Source: Chryseobacterium sp. JV274
Lineage (GTDB): Bacteria; Bacteroidota; Bacteroidia; Flavobacteriales; Weeksellaceae
Assembly (NCBI RefSeq): GCF_903969135.1
Contig: NZ_LR824569.1
Span: 558,001 to 622,000 of the forward strand
DNA: 64,000 nucleotides
Reading direction: 5' to 3'
Part shown: in pieces, positions 34,665-44,970 of the stretch
Numbering within the stretch: position 1 is the stretch's first letter
Layout of the letters: each line of letters begins with the position of its first letter
Program-made: the position numbers and the translations under genes
The notes under the pieces: model-generated
The model's input: the letters and a program-made list of their open reading frames with translations, nothing else
Told to the model about the DNA's origin: nothing
Database searches by the model: none

Positions 34665-35549
34665 TTAACCGAGAAACGTTAAGAGTTCTTTTATAAATGC
34701 CTCCGGATTTTCTTCAGCTATCCAATGTGCTGTTTTAGGAATGCGTACTGATGTAACCCTTTCGGCTACTTCTTCCATCATTTCTTTCATAAAAGGTCCA
34801 CTTGTACTTATTTCTCCTCCAACTACCAGAACGGGAATAGTTAGTTTCCCATTTTTTGCCAAGCTTTCTTTATTGTCCAGTATATCTTGGTCAAATGCCC
34901 GGTAAACTTCCAATCCGGCTTTCATAGCACCGGCTGAAGAATATGCCTGACTAAAAACATCCATATCAGTTTCATTAATGGCAGCTGTATTATAAATACG
35001 ATAGTTGAAAAAATAATGTAAATATTCCCGTTCACGACCAGTAATAAGCATTTCAGGCAGGTTGTGTACGTTATGGAATGCAAAATGCCAGACCCTGTGA
35101 TCTGTTCTTATTTTATCAAATATTTTTGTGCCGGGTAAAGGAGCATCTATTACCACCAGCTGAGATACAGATGTACGGTATTCTTGTGCATAAGCATACG
35201 CAATCATTAAACCTATATCATGTCCTATAAGGACTACAGGGGTTTGTATCTTAAGGTGTTCCTTTAACAGGTGGTGAATATCACTGGCCATAGTGCGTTT
35301 ATCATATCCACCCGCAGGTTTCCAGGAATCTCCGGCTCCTCGGTAATCCAAGGCAATAACTCGAAATCCCTTATTAACCAATACAGGTATTACAAATCGC
35401 CATTCCCACCATGTCTGCGGAAAACCATGTATCAGAATAATTATAATCTCTCCATTTCCTGCTTCTGCGTAATGTATACGTAATGTACTGCTGATAACAG
35501 CCATCCCATGATTCAAGCTAACATCACCAGGTAATTCTTTATCTTTCAT
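34665..35549 (-). CDS. Alpha/beta hydrolase, epoxide-hydrolase-like
   Basis: This is a roughly 294-residue alpha/beta hydrolase from Met at 35549; the frame can extend to 35609. The oxyanion motif is HGFPQTWWEW and the nucleophile elbow is GHDIGLM, with Asp instead of Ser, which marks the epoxide hydrolase/haloalkane dehalogenase branch. The C-terminal His is in PKTAHWIAEENPE. No signal peptide is seen. It is divergent from an Lrp/AsnC regulator 139 bases away that may control it. The natural substrate is unknown. Confidence 0.88.
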   Translation of the reverse strand: MKDKELPGDVSLNHGMAVISSTLRIHYAEAGNGEIIIILIHGFPQTWWEWRFVIPVLVNKGFRVIALDYRGAGDSWKPAGGYDKRTMASDIHHLLKEHLKIQTPVVLIGHDIGLMIAYAYAQEYRTSVSQLVVIDAPLPGTKIFDKIRTDHRVWHFAFHNVHNLPEMLITGREREYLHYFFNYRIYNTAAINETDMDVFSQAYSSAGAMKAGLEVYRAFDQDILDNKESLAKNGKLTIPVLVVGGEISTSGPFMKEMMEEVAERVTSVRIPKTAHWIAEENPEAFIKELLTFLG

Positions 35550-35688
35550 ATTCTTATAGGTATGTTTCAGTATTAAATTTTTATCTTTACAAAGATCTGA
35601 CAGGGGCATTTAAATCGGGCTATCATTTTGATAGAAGTAGCTGCTTCAAACTTTCGAATCAATGTTTTTTAATTATTTTTATTTCGAT

Positions 35689-36132
35689 ATGCAATTAGAT
35701 AAACTGCACTACGCAATTTTAAACGAACTACAATTAAACGCCAGAGCGAGCAATGCTGAAATAGGCAGAAAAATAGGACTCACAGCTCCGGCTGTTGCAG
35801 AACGTATAAAAAAGCTGGAGGAAGCAGGGATAATAAAAGGCTACACTGCTGTTGTGGAATATACAAAACTGCAATACACACAAAATGTTTTAATTGCAAT
35901 AAAATTACACCCCAATATTATGATTATGTCCTTTTTGAAAGAAACTGAAGAAATAGAAGGGATTGTAAAAATGGTACATACTACAGGAGAATATTGTTTC
36001 TTTTTACATATGTTTCTGAAATCTACACAAGAAATTACTTTAGTTCTGGACCGCTTGAATAAATTTGGCACAACAACAACTTATTCTATTCTGTCGGTGC
36101 CTATTGATCACAAACCAATTACTTTTAAGTAG
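35689..36132 (+). CDS. Lrp/AsnC family transcriptional regulator
   Basis: This 147-residue protein has an N-terminal helix-turn-helix (MQLDKLHYAILNELQLNARA ... AEIGRKIGLTAPAVAERIKKLE) and a C-terminal RAM (AsnC) domain that binds amino acids and drives octamer assembly. The start at 35689 is preferred because the family normally begins just before LDxxDxxIL; the frame can extend to 35662. It is divergent from the epoxide-hydrolase-like gene. Related proteins respond to Leu, Asn or aromatic amino acids; the ligand here is unknown. Confidence 0.9.
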   Translation: MQLDKLHYAILNELQLNARASNAEIGRKIGLTAPAVAERIKKLEEAGIIKGYTAVVEYTKLQYTQNVLIAIKLHPNIMIMSFLKETEEIEGIVKMVHTTGEYCFFLHMFLKSTQEITLVLDRLNKFGTTTTYSILSVPIDHKPITFK

Positions 36133-36506
36133 TGTTAGCCTCCATGAAAGAAATAAGACAAAATGAGGCAGTAGGAGTTTTTTTCTTATCAATGATTATT
36201 TAATTATAACAAAACTTCCTTCAACAAGGGTTTTGCAATAGTGGTGCGAAACTGCAAAGTTCAACGGTATTTTTTCAATTCAACTTTTGTATAAAATTGA
36301 AGATTTGAATTTTATTGCTGCACCATCACAAAGCCACAAATAACGTTTAAAATGAATATAAAAATCTCATAAAACGATTATATAAAAAATATTAGGAATA
36401 ATTTTATTTCATATGTGATGGAAATTCTGACTCAAAGAATAATTAATTATTATAAAAGAGTAAATAAAGAAGTCAATACAAAATCTCAAAAACAATTAAT
36501 TAAATT
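36133..36506. other. Intergenic region between convergent regulators
   Basis: This 374-base AT-rich region separates the ends of the Lrp gene (+) and the AraC gene (-). I see no reading frame, strong hairpin or repeat in it. Confidence 0.5.
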
Positions 36507-37403
36507 TTAATTTAAATTCCGAAATTCATTAGGGGTAACACCAGTTCTCTGCTTGAATAATCGAATAAAATGCTGCGGATATTTAAAACCCAATTCATAA
36601 GCAATCTGACTAATAGATTTATCAACATTGAATACTCTTTGCTTGGCTATATCAATAATTTTATTCTGTATGTATTCCTGCGCAGTTTTCCCTGTTTCTT
36701 TCTTAATCAGATCTCCAAAATAGTTAGGCGAAAAATGTAATTCATCTGCACAATATGCTACAGATGGAAGCCCAATAGTATTAGGTTTCTCAGATGAAAA
36801 ATAGCTGTTTAGTAATTCTTCAAATTTTTCTAAAATACCTTTATTCACATTTTCTCTGGTGATAAACTGACGGTCATAGAAGCGGTCACAGTGATTAAGA
36901 AAAAGTTCAATATTCGATGTGATGACTTTTTTACTGTGTTTATCTACTGGGCGGCTCAATTCAAATTGAATATCAGCAAACATTTCCAAAACCATTTGTT
37001 GTTCTTTTGCTGATAGATGCAGCGCTTCATTGGTCTGGTAACCAAAAAATCCATATTCAGAGATGCCCTTACCTAAAGAAGTTCCTTTAATTAAATCCGG
37101 ATGAAATACTAATCCATGCCCCAAAGGCTGATACTTATCAATTTTGTTTTCTACATCAACAACTTGTCCCGGAGAAACAAAAACCAATGTTCCTTCCTGA
37201 TAGTCATAAGTTGCCCGACCATATTTCAGATCACCACATTTTACATCTTTTAAAAAAATGCAATACAGATTAAAATACATTTTAGATCCTGTTCTTTTAT
37301 GTGCTTTCGAAAAATCTATTACACTTACCAAAGGGTGAAGGGTCTCGTGATTATTAAATTGATTATAATCGTTTACTGTTTCAAAATAGATTGATTGGCT
37401 CAT
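36507..37403 (-). CDS. AraC family regulator of the reductase/hydrolase cluster
   Basis: This is a 298-residue AraC protein. The N-terminal half is a cupin-like sensor (GTLVFVSPGQVVDVENK), and the last 100 residues hold both helix-turn-helix units (VAYCADELHFSPNYFGDLIKKETGK and ISQIAYELGFKYPQHFIRLFKQRTG) ending in TPNEFRN. It is divergent, across 195 bases, from a six-gene cluster starting at 37599. This layout strongly suggests it activates that cluster, as related AraC genes do beside aldo/keto reductases. The inducer is unknown. Confidence 0.9.
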   Translation of the reverse strand: MSQSIYFETVNDYNQFNNHETLHPLVSVIDFSKAHKRTGSKMYFNLYCIFLKDVKCGDLKYGRATYDYQEGTLVFVSPGQVVDVENKIDKYQPLGHGLVFHPDLIKGTSLGKGISEYGFFGYQTNEALHLSAKEQQMVLEMFADIQFELSRPVDKHSKKVITSNIELFLNHCDRFYDRQFITRENVNKGILEKFEELLNSYFSSEKPNTIGLPSVAYCADELHFSPNYFGDLIKKETGKTAQEYIQNKIIDIAKQRVFNVDKSISQIAYELGFKYPQHFIRLFKQRTGVTPNEFRNLN

Positions 37404-37595
37404 AACGGTATCATTTTGTAATACAAATCTAAAGATAAAAATACCCGCTTTTTTACATTATGCCCCAGAACAGTAATATTGGTTACAAGTTCCGTAATAT
37501 ATCTACCAACAGGCTTGTCAATAAGTTGGAAATTTGCAATAACAAATTGATTAACCAATTTTATTCTTTGCGAAACAAAAAAATAAATAAGATAA

Positions 37596-38450
<855 letters not shown>

Positions 38451-38479
38451 TCCAATTTCATCAGTAAAAATATGATCAA

Positions 38480-39565
38480 ATGAATAGGTTAGCAATGAAA
38501 AATAAGACAATAAAATATATAAGTTTAATCACCTTAATTTTAGTCTCCAATTTTTTTGTTAAAGCACAAAATAAGGTGGCACAAAAACCAATTACTATTG
38601 CGTCACAAGGCAATTTCTCAGCCGGAGGTTCGGTTATCAAAAGTGAAGGCGTTTTCGATCCGTTAAAACCATGGAATGTGTCTCAAGGAGGGCAAACAAG
38701 ACACGGAGATCACGCTGATGTTTTTTACCAAATTCCTGTCAAATCTAAAAAACTTTCGATGATTTTCCTGCACGGTTACGGACAGTCTAGACGAAGCTGG
38801 CAGACCACAGCGGATGGAAGAGAAGGTTTTGCCAATATTTTTTTAAGAAAAGGTTATAGTGTCTATCTGGTTGATCAACCAGGTCGTGGAGAGGCCGGGC
38901 AGACTACAAAACCAGGACAAATTAGCGGTACGCCAGATGACCAGACTTGGTTTACTCAATTCCGAATTGGTCTGTACCCTAAATTCAATGAAGGCGTTCA
39001 GTTTCCAAAAGACAGCATTTCTATGGATCAATTTTTCCGTATGATGACACCGGATATAGGAAATGTAGATGAAGCAACGATTATGAATGCAATGTCTTCT
39101 GTTATGGATAAATCCGGAAACGGGATTCTTTTCACACATTCGGCAGGAGGCTCACCTGGATGGAAAACAGCCATTAAAAATGAAAAAATTAAAGCTGTCG
39201 TTGCCTATGAACCCGGAGGATTCACCTTTCCGGAAGGAGAAGAACCTGAAGGAAACCGAGGAGGAAAAGGTGTTCCGATGAACGAATTTATGAAACTGAC
39301 TAAAATTCCCATTGTAGTTTACTATGGGGATTATATTCCAACTGAAGAAACTAATGCAGCATCATTAAATTTTTGGAAAAACGTTCTTACGACAGCAAGA
39401 CAATGGGCAAAAGTCGTCAATAGTCACGGTGGAGATGTTACTATTGTTCATCTCCCTGAACTGGGCATTAAGGGGAATACCCATTTTCTAATGTCTGATT
39501 TGAATAATGTAGAAGTTGCAGAGCTATTATCAAAATGGCTGAAGGAGAAAGGTTTGGATAAGTAA
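38480..39565 (+). CDS. Secreted alpha/beta hydrolase
   Basis: This is a 361-residue hydrolase with a signal peptide (KYISLITLILVSNFFVKAQ). The oxyanion turn is FLHGYGQSRRSW and the nucleophile elbow is THSAGGSPGW. It begins at ATG 38480, or at Met6 (38495). No lipobox is visible, so it is probably periplasmic or released. It shares a cluster with a second, non-homologous-looking alpha/beta hydrolase at 41010, suggesting sequential ester or lactone cleavage. Substrate unknown. Confidence 0.85.
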   Translation: MNRLAMKNKTIKYISLITLILVSNFFVKAQNKVAQKPITIASQGNFSAGGSVIKSEGVFDPLKPWNVSQGGQTRHGDHADVFYQIPVKSKKLSMIFLHGYGQSRRSWQTTADGREGFANIFLRKGYSVYLVDQPGRGEAGQTTKPGQISGTPDDQTWFTQFRIGLYPKFNEGVQFPKDSISMDQFFRMMTPDIGNVDEATIMNAMSSVMDKSGNGILFTHSAGGSPGWKTAIKNEKIKAVVAYEPGGFTFPEGEEPEGNRGGKGVPMNEFMKLTKIPIVVYYGDYIPTEETNAASLNFWKNVLTTARQWAKVVNSHGGDVTIVHLPELGIKGNTHFLMSDLNNVEVAELLSKWLKEKGLDK

Positions 39566-39589
39566 TATTGATTAAACAATAATTGATAT

Positions 39590-40219
39590 ATGGAAAAGTT
39601 GAAAAATTTTGGCGTATGGCTTTGTGCAGTACTTCTACTATTATCATCTTGCTCAAAAGCTCAGAAATCAATATCTGAAAAAAAAGAAATGTTGAAAGAC
39701 AAAAATGTATTGATTGTTTATTTATCACGAACAAAAAATACAAAAACAATTGCCGACATCATTCATCAAAATATTGGTGGAATCTTAATTGAGTTGGCAT
39801 TACAGAATCCTTATCCCAAAGATTACAAAGCAACTGTAGATCAGATAGCGAAAGAAAATGAAACCAATTTTTTACCTCCGCTTAAAACAAAGATTGAAAA
39901 TATTGAAAAATATGACGTGATCTTCTTAGGGTTTCCAACCTGGGGAATGCAGTTACCACCTCCGATGAAAAGTTTTTTAAGCCAGAATAATTTTAAAGGA
40001 AAAACAATTATTCCTTTTAATACCAATGCTGGCTACGGGATTGGAAGCAGCTTTGAAACTGTGAAAAAGCTAAGTCCTGAAAGCAGAATATTAGAAGGTT
40101 TTACGATTAAAGGAGGAGTTGAACGGGATGGAATTTTATTCGTAATGGAAGGAAAGAAGAAAGTTGAAACGGAAAAGAAAGTGAAAGAATGGCTGGCTAA
40201 AATCGGGATGTCAAAATAG
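39590..40219 (+). CDS. Flavodoxin-like lipoprotein
   Basis: This 209-residue protein has a lipoprotein signal (LLLLSSC, Cys at about 21) followed by a flavodoxin fold: the FMN-phosphate loop is SRTKNTKTIADII near residues 46-58, with PTWGMQLPPPMKSFL and a C-terminal Rossmann helix. The membrane-anchored, extracytoplasmic location is unusual for flavodoxins, which are mostly cytosolic electron carriers; homologs of this kind occur with aldo/keto reductases. It sits between the two secreted hydrolases. The electron partner is unknown. Confidence 0.85.
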   Translation: MEKLKNFGVWLCAVLLLLSSCSKAQKSISEKKEMLKDKNVLIVYLSRTKNTKTIADIIHQNIGGILIELALQNPYPKDYKATVDQIAKENETNFLPPLKTKIENIEKYDVIFLGFPTWGMQLPPPMKSFLSQNNFKGKTIIPFNTNAGYGIGSSFETVKKLSPESRILEGFTIKGGVERDGILFVMEGKKKVETEKKVKEWLAKIGMSK

Positions 40220-40251
40220 CATAATTATAATAATTTTTAAAAGTAAAAAGA

Positions 40252-40992
40252 ATGAGACAACTGAAATATTTGGGTTTTATAGCAGTATTAATGTGTGTTT
40301 CACTATTTACAAATACCATAAACGCACAAAAAATGACAAGATCCAATTCGCAGCTAAGCGAAAAAGATAAAAACATCATCATCATTTCTTCATTTACGGC
40401 ACAAGGTAAATTAGAGGAATTAAAAGCAAGTTTAAATAAAGGTCTGGATGCAAGATTAACAATCAATGAAATAAAAGAAATTTTGGTACACACTTATGCT
40501 TATTGTGGTTTTCCGAGAAGCATAAGAGGTTTACAGACTTTTATGGAAGTTCTTGATGAAAGGAAGGCAAAAGGAATTAATGATACTGTGGGTAAAGAAG
40601 CTTCAACTATTGCAAATGACAACAGCAAGTACGAAAGAGGAAAGGAAATTCTGGCTCAACTTACCCAAACACCACAGCCAGACAAACTTTCGGGCTATTC
40701 AGCATTTGCACCGACAATAGATACATTTCTAAAAGAACATCTATTTGCTGATATTTTCGAGAGAGATCTTTTGGCTTATGCGCAAAGAGAACTGGTGACG
40801 ATTTCTGTAATCAGTGCTATTGGTAATGCAGAACCAATGTTGCAATCTCATCTAGGCATTTCACTAAACGTTGGTTGGTCACCACCGCAGTTGAACGAGT
40901 TTGTTCCTGTTATCAGCTCTACCATTAGTATTGAAAAATCAAATGCAGCAAAAATGGTTTTAAATCAGGTTTTAAAAAATAAATCTAAATAA
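40252..40992 (+). CDS. Carboxymuconolactone decarboxylase family protein
   Basis: This 246-residue protein has an N-terminal signal-like segment (LGFIAVLMCVSLFTNTINAQ) and CMD-type domains (for example LDARLTINEIKEILVHTYAYCGFPRSIRGLQ, then ERDLLAYAQRELVTISVISAIGNAEPMLQSHLG). CMD proteins include gamma-carboxymuconolactone decarboxylases and AhpD-type thiol antioxidants. Here only one Cys is present in the first unit (AYCGF), not the AhpD CxxC, so peroxidase support is doubtful. It is part of the AraC-controlled cluster. Confidence 0.88.
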   Translation: MRQLKYLGFIAVLMCVSLFTNTINAQKMTRSNSQLSEKDKNIIIISSFTAQGKLEELKASLNKGLDARLTINEIKEILVHTYAYCGFPRSIRGLQTFMEVLDERKAKGINDTVGKEASTIANDNSKYERGKEILAQLTQTPQPDKLSGYSAFAPTIDTFLKEHLFADIFERDLLAYAQRELVTISVISAIGNAEPMLQSHLGISLNVGWSPPQLNEFVPVISSTISIEKSNAAKMVLNQVLKNKSK

Positions 40993-41009
40993 GCCATAAA
41001 AATAAAAAA

Positions 41010-42101
41010 ATGAAAAAGATAACAATATCAATAATAGCATTCATCTTGGTTGCTACAAGCGTTAGCGTTCATGCCCAAACGAAAAAAAATAGTCAATCAA
41101 AAATGGGAAAAATTGAAGTAATCAAACGTAATAATCCTTTCGGATTGGTTTATGATGGTGCAATCACAGAAAATGTAACAGGAAAAGTAAATATTCATCC
41201 TGTAAAGTATAAATTGAATGGAATTGAAATTGCAGCCAATGTTTATACTCCTGCAAATTATGACTCTTCAAAAAAATATGCAGCAATCACTGTCGCACAC
41301 CCAAATGGAGGTGTTAAGGAACAGACTGCGGGACTTTATGCACAACGCTTAGCGGAAGCAGGCTATATTACAATTGCTGCAGATGCATCTTATCAGGGAG
41401 CAAGTGGGGGAGAACCTCGTCACACAGATAAACCTGTTTATAGAACAGAAGACATTCACGGAATGGCAGATTTTATTTCACAATATCCCGGAGTTGATAC
41501 CAATCGAATAGGCGCATTCGGTATCTGTGGTGGCGGTGGCTATACTTTGAAGGCGACTCAGTCTGACAAAAGATTTAAAGCGATTGCTACTTTAAGTATG
41601 TTTAACTCCGGTGAAGTACGAAGAAACGGATTTCAAAATTCGGGATTAAAAACCATCCAGGAACGATTGAAACAAGCTTCTGACGCAAGAGCACAGGAAG
41701 CTGCAGGTGGTGAAATTCTTTATTCCGGTGTTGCAAGCATTACCGATGAAGAAATTAAAAAGATCAGTAAAGATCTTTATCGTGAAGGATATATTTATTA
41801 CTACAGAACCAATGCACATCCCAATTCAACATTTTTATATCCGACCAGTAATTTAATGGATTTAATGACCTGGGATGCTGTAGAAAATATGGATTTGATC
41901 AATCAACCTTTATTGATGATGACTGGCAGTAAAGCAGATACAAAATATATGACAGATGAAGCATTTCTAAAAGCGGTAAATGCAAAAGAAAAAGAATTGT
42001 TCATTATTGACGGTGCAACGCATATCCAAACTTATTGGAGACTAGAATATGTAGAAAAAGCAATGCATAAACTAACTGAATTCTTTGAAAAAAATTTATA
42101 A
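41010..42101 (+). CDS. Secreted alpha/beta hydrolase (dienelactone hydrolase-like)
   Basis: This 363-residue enzyme has a signal peptide ending at VHAQ. The nucleophile elbow is FGICGGGGYTLK (G-x-C-x-G-G), so a Cys takes the Ser position as in dienelactone hydrolase. The N-terminal half includes VAHPNGGVKEQTAGLYAQRLAEAGY and the catalytic His is in DGATHIQTYW. It follows the CMD gene by 17 bases and precedes the cupin. The combination recalls degradation of aromatic-derived lactones, but no ring-cleavage gene is present. Confidence 0.87.
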   Translation: MKKITISIIAFILVATSVSVHAQTKKNSQSKMGKIEVIKRNNPFGLVYDGAITENVTGKVNIHPVKYKLNGIEIAANVYTPANYDSSKKYAAITVAHPNGGVKEQTAGLYAQRLAEAGYITIAADASYQGASGGEPRHTDKPVYRTEDIHGMADFISQYPGVDTNRIGAFGICGGGGYTLKATQSDKRFKAIATLSMFNSGEVRRNGFQNSGLKTIQERLKQASDARAQEAAGGEILYSGVASITDEEIKKISKDLYREGYIYYYRTNAHPNSTFLYPTSNLMDLMTWDAVENMDLINQPLLMMTGSKADTKYMTDEAFLKAVNAKEKELFIIDGATHIQTYWRLEYVEKAMHKLTEFFEKNL

Positions 42102-42123
42102 CCAATAAAAGCTCTAATATAAA

Positions 42124-42582
42124 ATGAAACAAGCAGTTGTATTATTTCTATCAGTGTTATTGTTATCAAGCTGTTGTACTAAGTCTATATTAGAAGTTGG
42201 AAGGACTTACATTTTTCCAAAAGGTGAAAAAGTTACCAATAAAAATTTTACAGGTAACGTCTGGCTGCAAATGCTTGCCCAGGATGAGCAAATGAGTATA
42301 GGTAATGTAACTTTTGAACCAGGAACAAGAACCAAGTGGCATTTGCATCCTGGAGGGCAGATTATACTTGTAACTGAAGGTATTGGATATTATCAAGAAA
42401 AAGGTCAATTGAAAAAAGTATTGCATAAAGGCGATGTTATAAAATGTCCACCAAATGTTGAACATTGGCATGGAGCAAGTCCAAACAGTCATCTTGTTCA
42501 TTTGGCAATTTCAAATAATGGCAAAGGCGCAGTAGTGTGGTTAAAACCTGTAACTGATACTGAATATCATAAAGGTGATTGA
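42124..42582 (+). CDS. Cupin domain lipoprotein
   Basis: This 152-residue protein has a lipoprotein signal (VLLLSSCCTK) and one cupin domain with the metal-binding motif G(X)5HXH(X)3-4E: FEPGTRTKWHLHPGGQIILVTEG, then a second His in CPPNVEHWHGA. The conserved metal ligands are complete. Cupins of this kind often occur beside CMD proteins and flavodoxins in bacterial gene clusters. It is the last gene of the cluster, 22 bases after the preceding stop. Confidence 0.88.
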   Translation: MKQAVVLFLSVLLLSSCCTKSILEVGRTYIFPKGEKVTNKNFTGNVWLQMLAQDEQMSIGNVTFEPGTRTKWHLHPGGQIILVTEGIGYYQEKGQLKKVLHKGDVIKCPPNVEHWHGASPNSHLVHLAISNNGKGAVVWLKPVTDTEYHKGD

Positions 42583-42654
42583 AAAGCAAATACTACATTC
42601 TATTTAACATAATATAAATTATAGGACATTTATTATACCATTTGAAAGAGAGTA

Positions 42655-43266
42655 CTAACCACTCCAGAATCCGTTATTTTTTAATTTTTCCTTCATATAT
42701 TCTTTAACGGTTTCTAAGAACTCTTCTTTAGTCATAAATCTGTCCAGAAAATTTTCCAGCTTTCCTTCATTCTCGATTTCCTGAAAATAAACTTCGTGGT
42801 CTGTGCTGTATACTGTTGGATTGGTCTGATCCGGATCTGTTGTGCAAACAAAAAAATGATCAGGATATCCATAAAAATAAAATATACAGATGAAATCCAT
42901 TTCAGAGCCTTCTACCATTTTTTTTACTTCATGTTCCTCTATAAGTCCATCTAGTTCTTCGTAATCGTCTGTATCTTTCTTAAACGGCGTAAAAAACCAA
43001 TCTTTGAAAAAATATTGTCCGTACGCCAATTCATGGTCAGAAAAATAATGCTTCAATAATTCTTTATAAAAACTTTCCTGATCATTATGATATACGGTTG
43101 AATTTTCTTCATAATACTGATCTATCCCGTAGACATCCCAATCTCTGTCATAAAGATGATGTCCAAATATGATACTCCGCCAATTCTCGGCAAAATTTTT
43201 GTCAGCACGTGCAGCGTCTGTATTTCCTCCTAACTTTCTGATTTTATTTACAATACTCTCATTCAT
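42655..43266 (-). CDS. Hypothetical acidic protein
   Basis: This 203-residue protein is unrecognised. It is strongly acidic, lacks a signal peptide and membrane helices, and is rich in aromatic residues (for example YYEENSTVYHNDQESFYKEL and FYFYGYPDHFFVC). It is convergent with the cupin gene. It could be an SMI1/SUKH-like immunity-type protein given its size and acidity, but no diagnostic motif was seen. Confidence 0.6.
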   Translation of the reverse strand: MNESIVNKIRKLGGNTDAARADKNFAENWRSIIFGHHLYDRDWDVYGIDQYYEENSTVYHNDQESFYKELLKHYFSDHELAYGQYFFKDWFFTPFKKDTDDYEELDGLIEEHEVKKMVEGSEMDFICIFYFYGYPDHFFVCTTDPDQTNPTVYSTDHEVYFQEIENEGKLENFLDRFMTKEEFLETVKEYMKEKLKNNGFWSG

Positions 43267-43416
43267 AGGCTATAATTTAGTCATCCAATATATTATGTTA
43301 AATTGAAACCACTATGGAAACTAATCTCTCTTTGATCTAAAAATACAAAATCTTGCCACATGGCAGTTTTTATAATCATGAAACTGAGTACCTTTATCCT
43401 ACCAAAAATAAGTAAT

Positions 43417-43812
43417 ATGAAACCAAAAATGATCTGGGCCAATCTGGCAGTAGCCGACCTTGAACGCACACAGAAATTTTATACAGAGCTGGGATTCAAG
43501 CCCAATAATCCGCACAGCTCTAATGAGTTGGTAAGTTTTTTTATGGCTGGAAATGAATTTATTATTCACTTTTTCTTAAAAAATATCATAGAGAGAAATT
43601 TAAAACCCATGAAATTCGGGGATCCTCAAAGTTCCAACGAAATCATCTTCACCCTCTCTGCAGAAAATAAAGAACAGGTAGATGAATGGGCTCAGGAAGT
43701 AAAAAAAGCCGGTGGAACTATTGTTTCGGAACCTGAGAGTTTTGGAGAAAATTATTATGGATTTGTGTTTGCAGACCCTGATGGGCACAAGTTTAATGTA
43801 TTTTTTATGTAA
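43417..43812 (+). CDS. VOC family (glyoxalase/bleomycin-resistance-like) protein
   Basis: This 131-residue protein consists of one vicinal oxygen chelate module pair: MIWANLAVADLERTQKFYTELGFKPN at the start and YYGFVFADPDGHKFNVFFM at the end. The usual metal residues are partly changed (Asn in the first strand, His in the last), so catalysis is uncertain. The start at 43417 is chosen because the family begins just before MIWANLAV; a TACCTTTA -7 box lies near 43389. The frame could extend to 43360. Confidence 0.88.
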   Translation: MKPKMIWANLAVADLERTQKFYTELGFKPNNPHSSNELVSFFMAGNEFIIHFFLKNIIERNLKPMKFGDPQSSNEIIFTLSAENKEQVDEWAQEVKKAGGTIVSEPESFGENYYGFVFADPDGHKFNVFFM

Positions 43813-44003
43813 GCTTTGTAATATTTTCTCTATATTTGATATTCAACAGATAAATATGAACGTAGCGAGCTGTATCTCCCCACCAAGATTTTAATATTTC
43901 AAATTCTAATTTGAAGTACTGATGCTGATAAAGTTTTATTGGCCAATTGGTATATGATTCAAATTCATTACAAATAATTTAAAATCTTTACAGTTCATTC
44001 TAA

Positions 44004-44873
44004 ATGAAAAAATCATATTTATTATTGCATCTGGCCGTAATACTGGCCGGCTTTACAGGAGTATTTGGAAAATTAATATCGCTTAATGAAGGACTTTTAA
44101 CATGGTACAGAGTACTGTTTTCCTATATTATTCTGTTTTTTATCCTGAAAATATTTAAAATTTCCAATACCATTTCAGGAAAAGAAAAACTGAAAATCGC
44201 TCAGGCAGGACTCCTTATTACTTTACACTGGGTCCTCTTCTATGCAAGTATCAAATATTCCAATATATCAATTGGAGTTGTATGTTATTGTCTTACCAGC
44301 TTTTTTACAGCTTTATTCAAACCAATCATTGATAGACAGAAATTCAAATTATCAGAACTGGGGCTCAGTACTTTGACACTTCTGGGAATCAGCCTCATCT
44401 TCCACTTTGATACATCATATCAGCTAGGAATTATTCTGGGCATATTTTCTTCTGCAGTTGCTGCGCTTTATACCATTTATAATGAGCGCATGGTTCAGCG
44501 TTTTGACAGCATTGTTATCAACTATTATCAGATGCTTGCCGGTTCTGTATGCCTCGGAGCAATTTTGCCCATATACCTCCTCTATTTCAAAGCAGATAGC
44601 ATAGTTCCTGGATTAAAAGACACTGCTTATTTGGGGCTCTTAGCTCTTTTCTGTACGGTAGGGCTTTATGTCATATTTGCAGAAGTTTTAAAAAAAATTC
44701 CAGCCTTTACGGTCAACTTAACCTTCAATCTGGAGCCGGTATATGCTATTATTATTGCTTTTTTATTTTTTGATGAAAGCAAAGAAGTCAATCTTTCATT
44801 TTATATAGGATTAGCATTTATTATTGCTTCTGTAGTCTTGCAGACATTGATTTCGATTAAGAAAAAATATTAA
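44004..44873 (+). CDS. EamA/DMT family transporter
   Basis: This 289-residue inner-membrane protein has ten hydrophobic segments in two EamA repeats (about 1-135 and 145-285). The second repeat ends in LTFNLEPVYAIIIAFLFFDE, with the conserved Pro-Glu region typical of drug/metabolite transporters. It is monocistronic, with an AT-rich region containing no visible promoter upstream. Substrate unknown; paralogs move amino acids, nucleosides or drugs. Confidence 0.9.
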   Translation: MKKSYLLLHLAVILAGFTGVFGKLISLNEGLLTWYRVLFSYIILFFILKIFKISNTISGKEKLKIAQAGLLITLHWVLFYASIKYSNISIGVVCYCLTSFFTALFKPIIDRQKFKLSELGLSTLTLLGISLIFHFDTSYQLGIILGIFSSAVAALYTIYNERMVQRFDSIVINYYQMLAGSVCLGAILPIYLLYFKADSIVPGLKDTAYLGLLALFCTVGLYVIFAEVLKKIPAFTVNLTFNLEPVYAIIIAFLFFDESKEVNLSFYIGLAFIIASVVLQTLISIKKKY

Positions 44874-44970
44874 AAATAAATATTTTAATAAATAAAATAT
44901 TCTAAATTAAATCGCTCACAGTTATTTTTTTTCATCAAAATCATATATTTGCTGCTAAACAAAAATAACT

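Noticed and set aside
43360..43416. N-terminal extension of the VOC protein
   Set aside because: The extra 19 residues lie outside the VOC fold and before the family's usual start; a -7-like box falls inside them.
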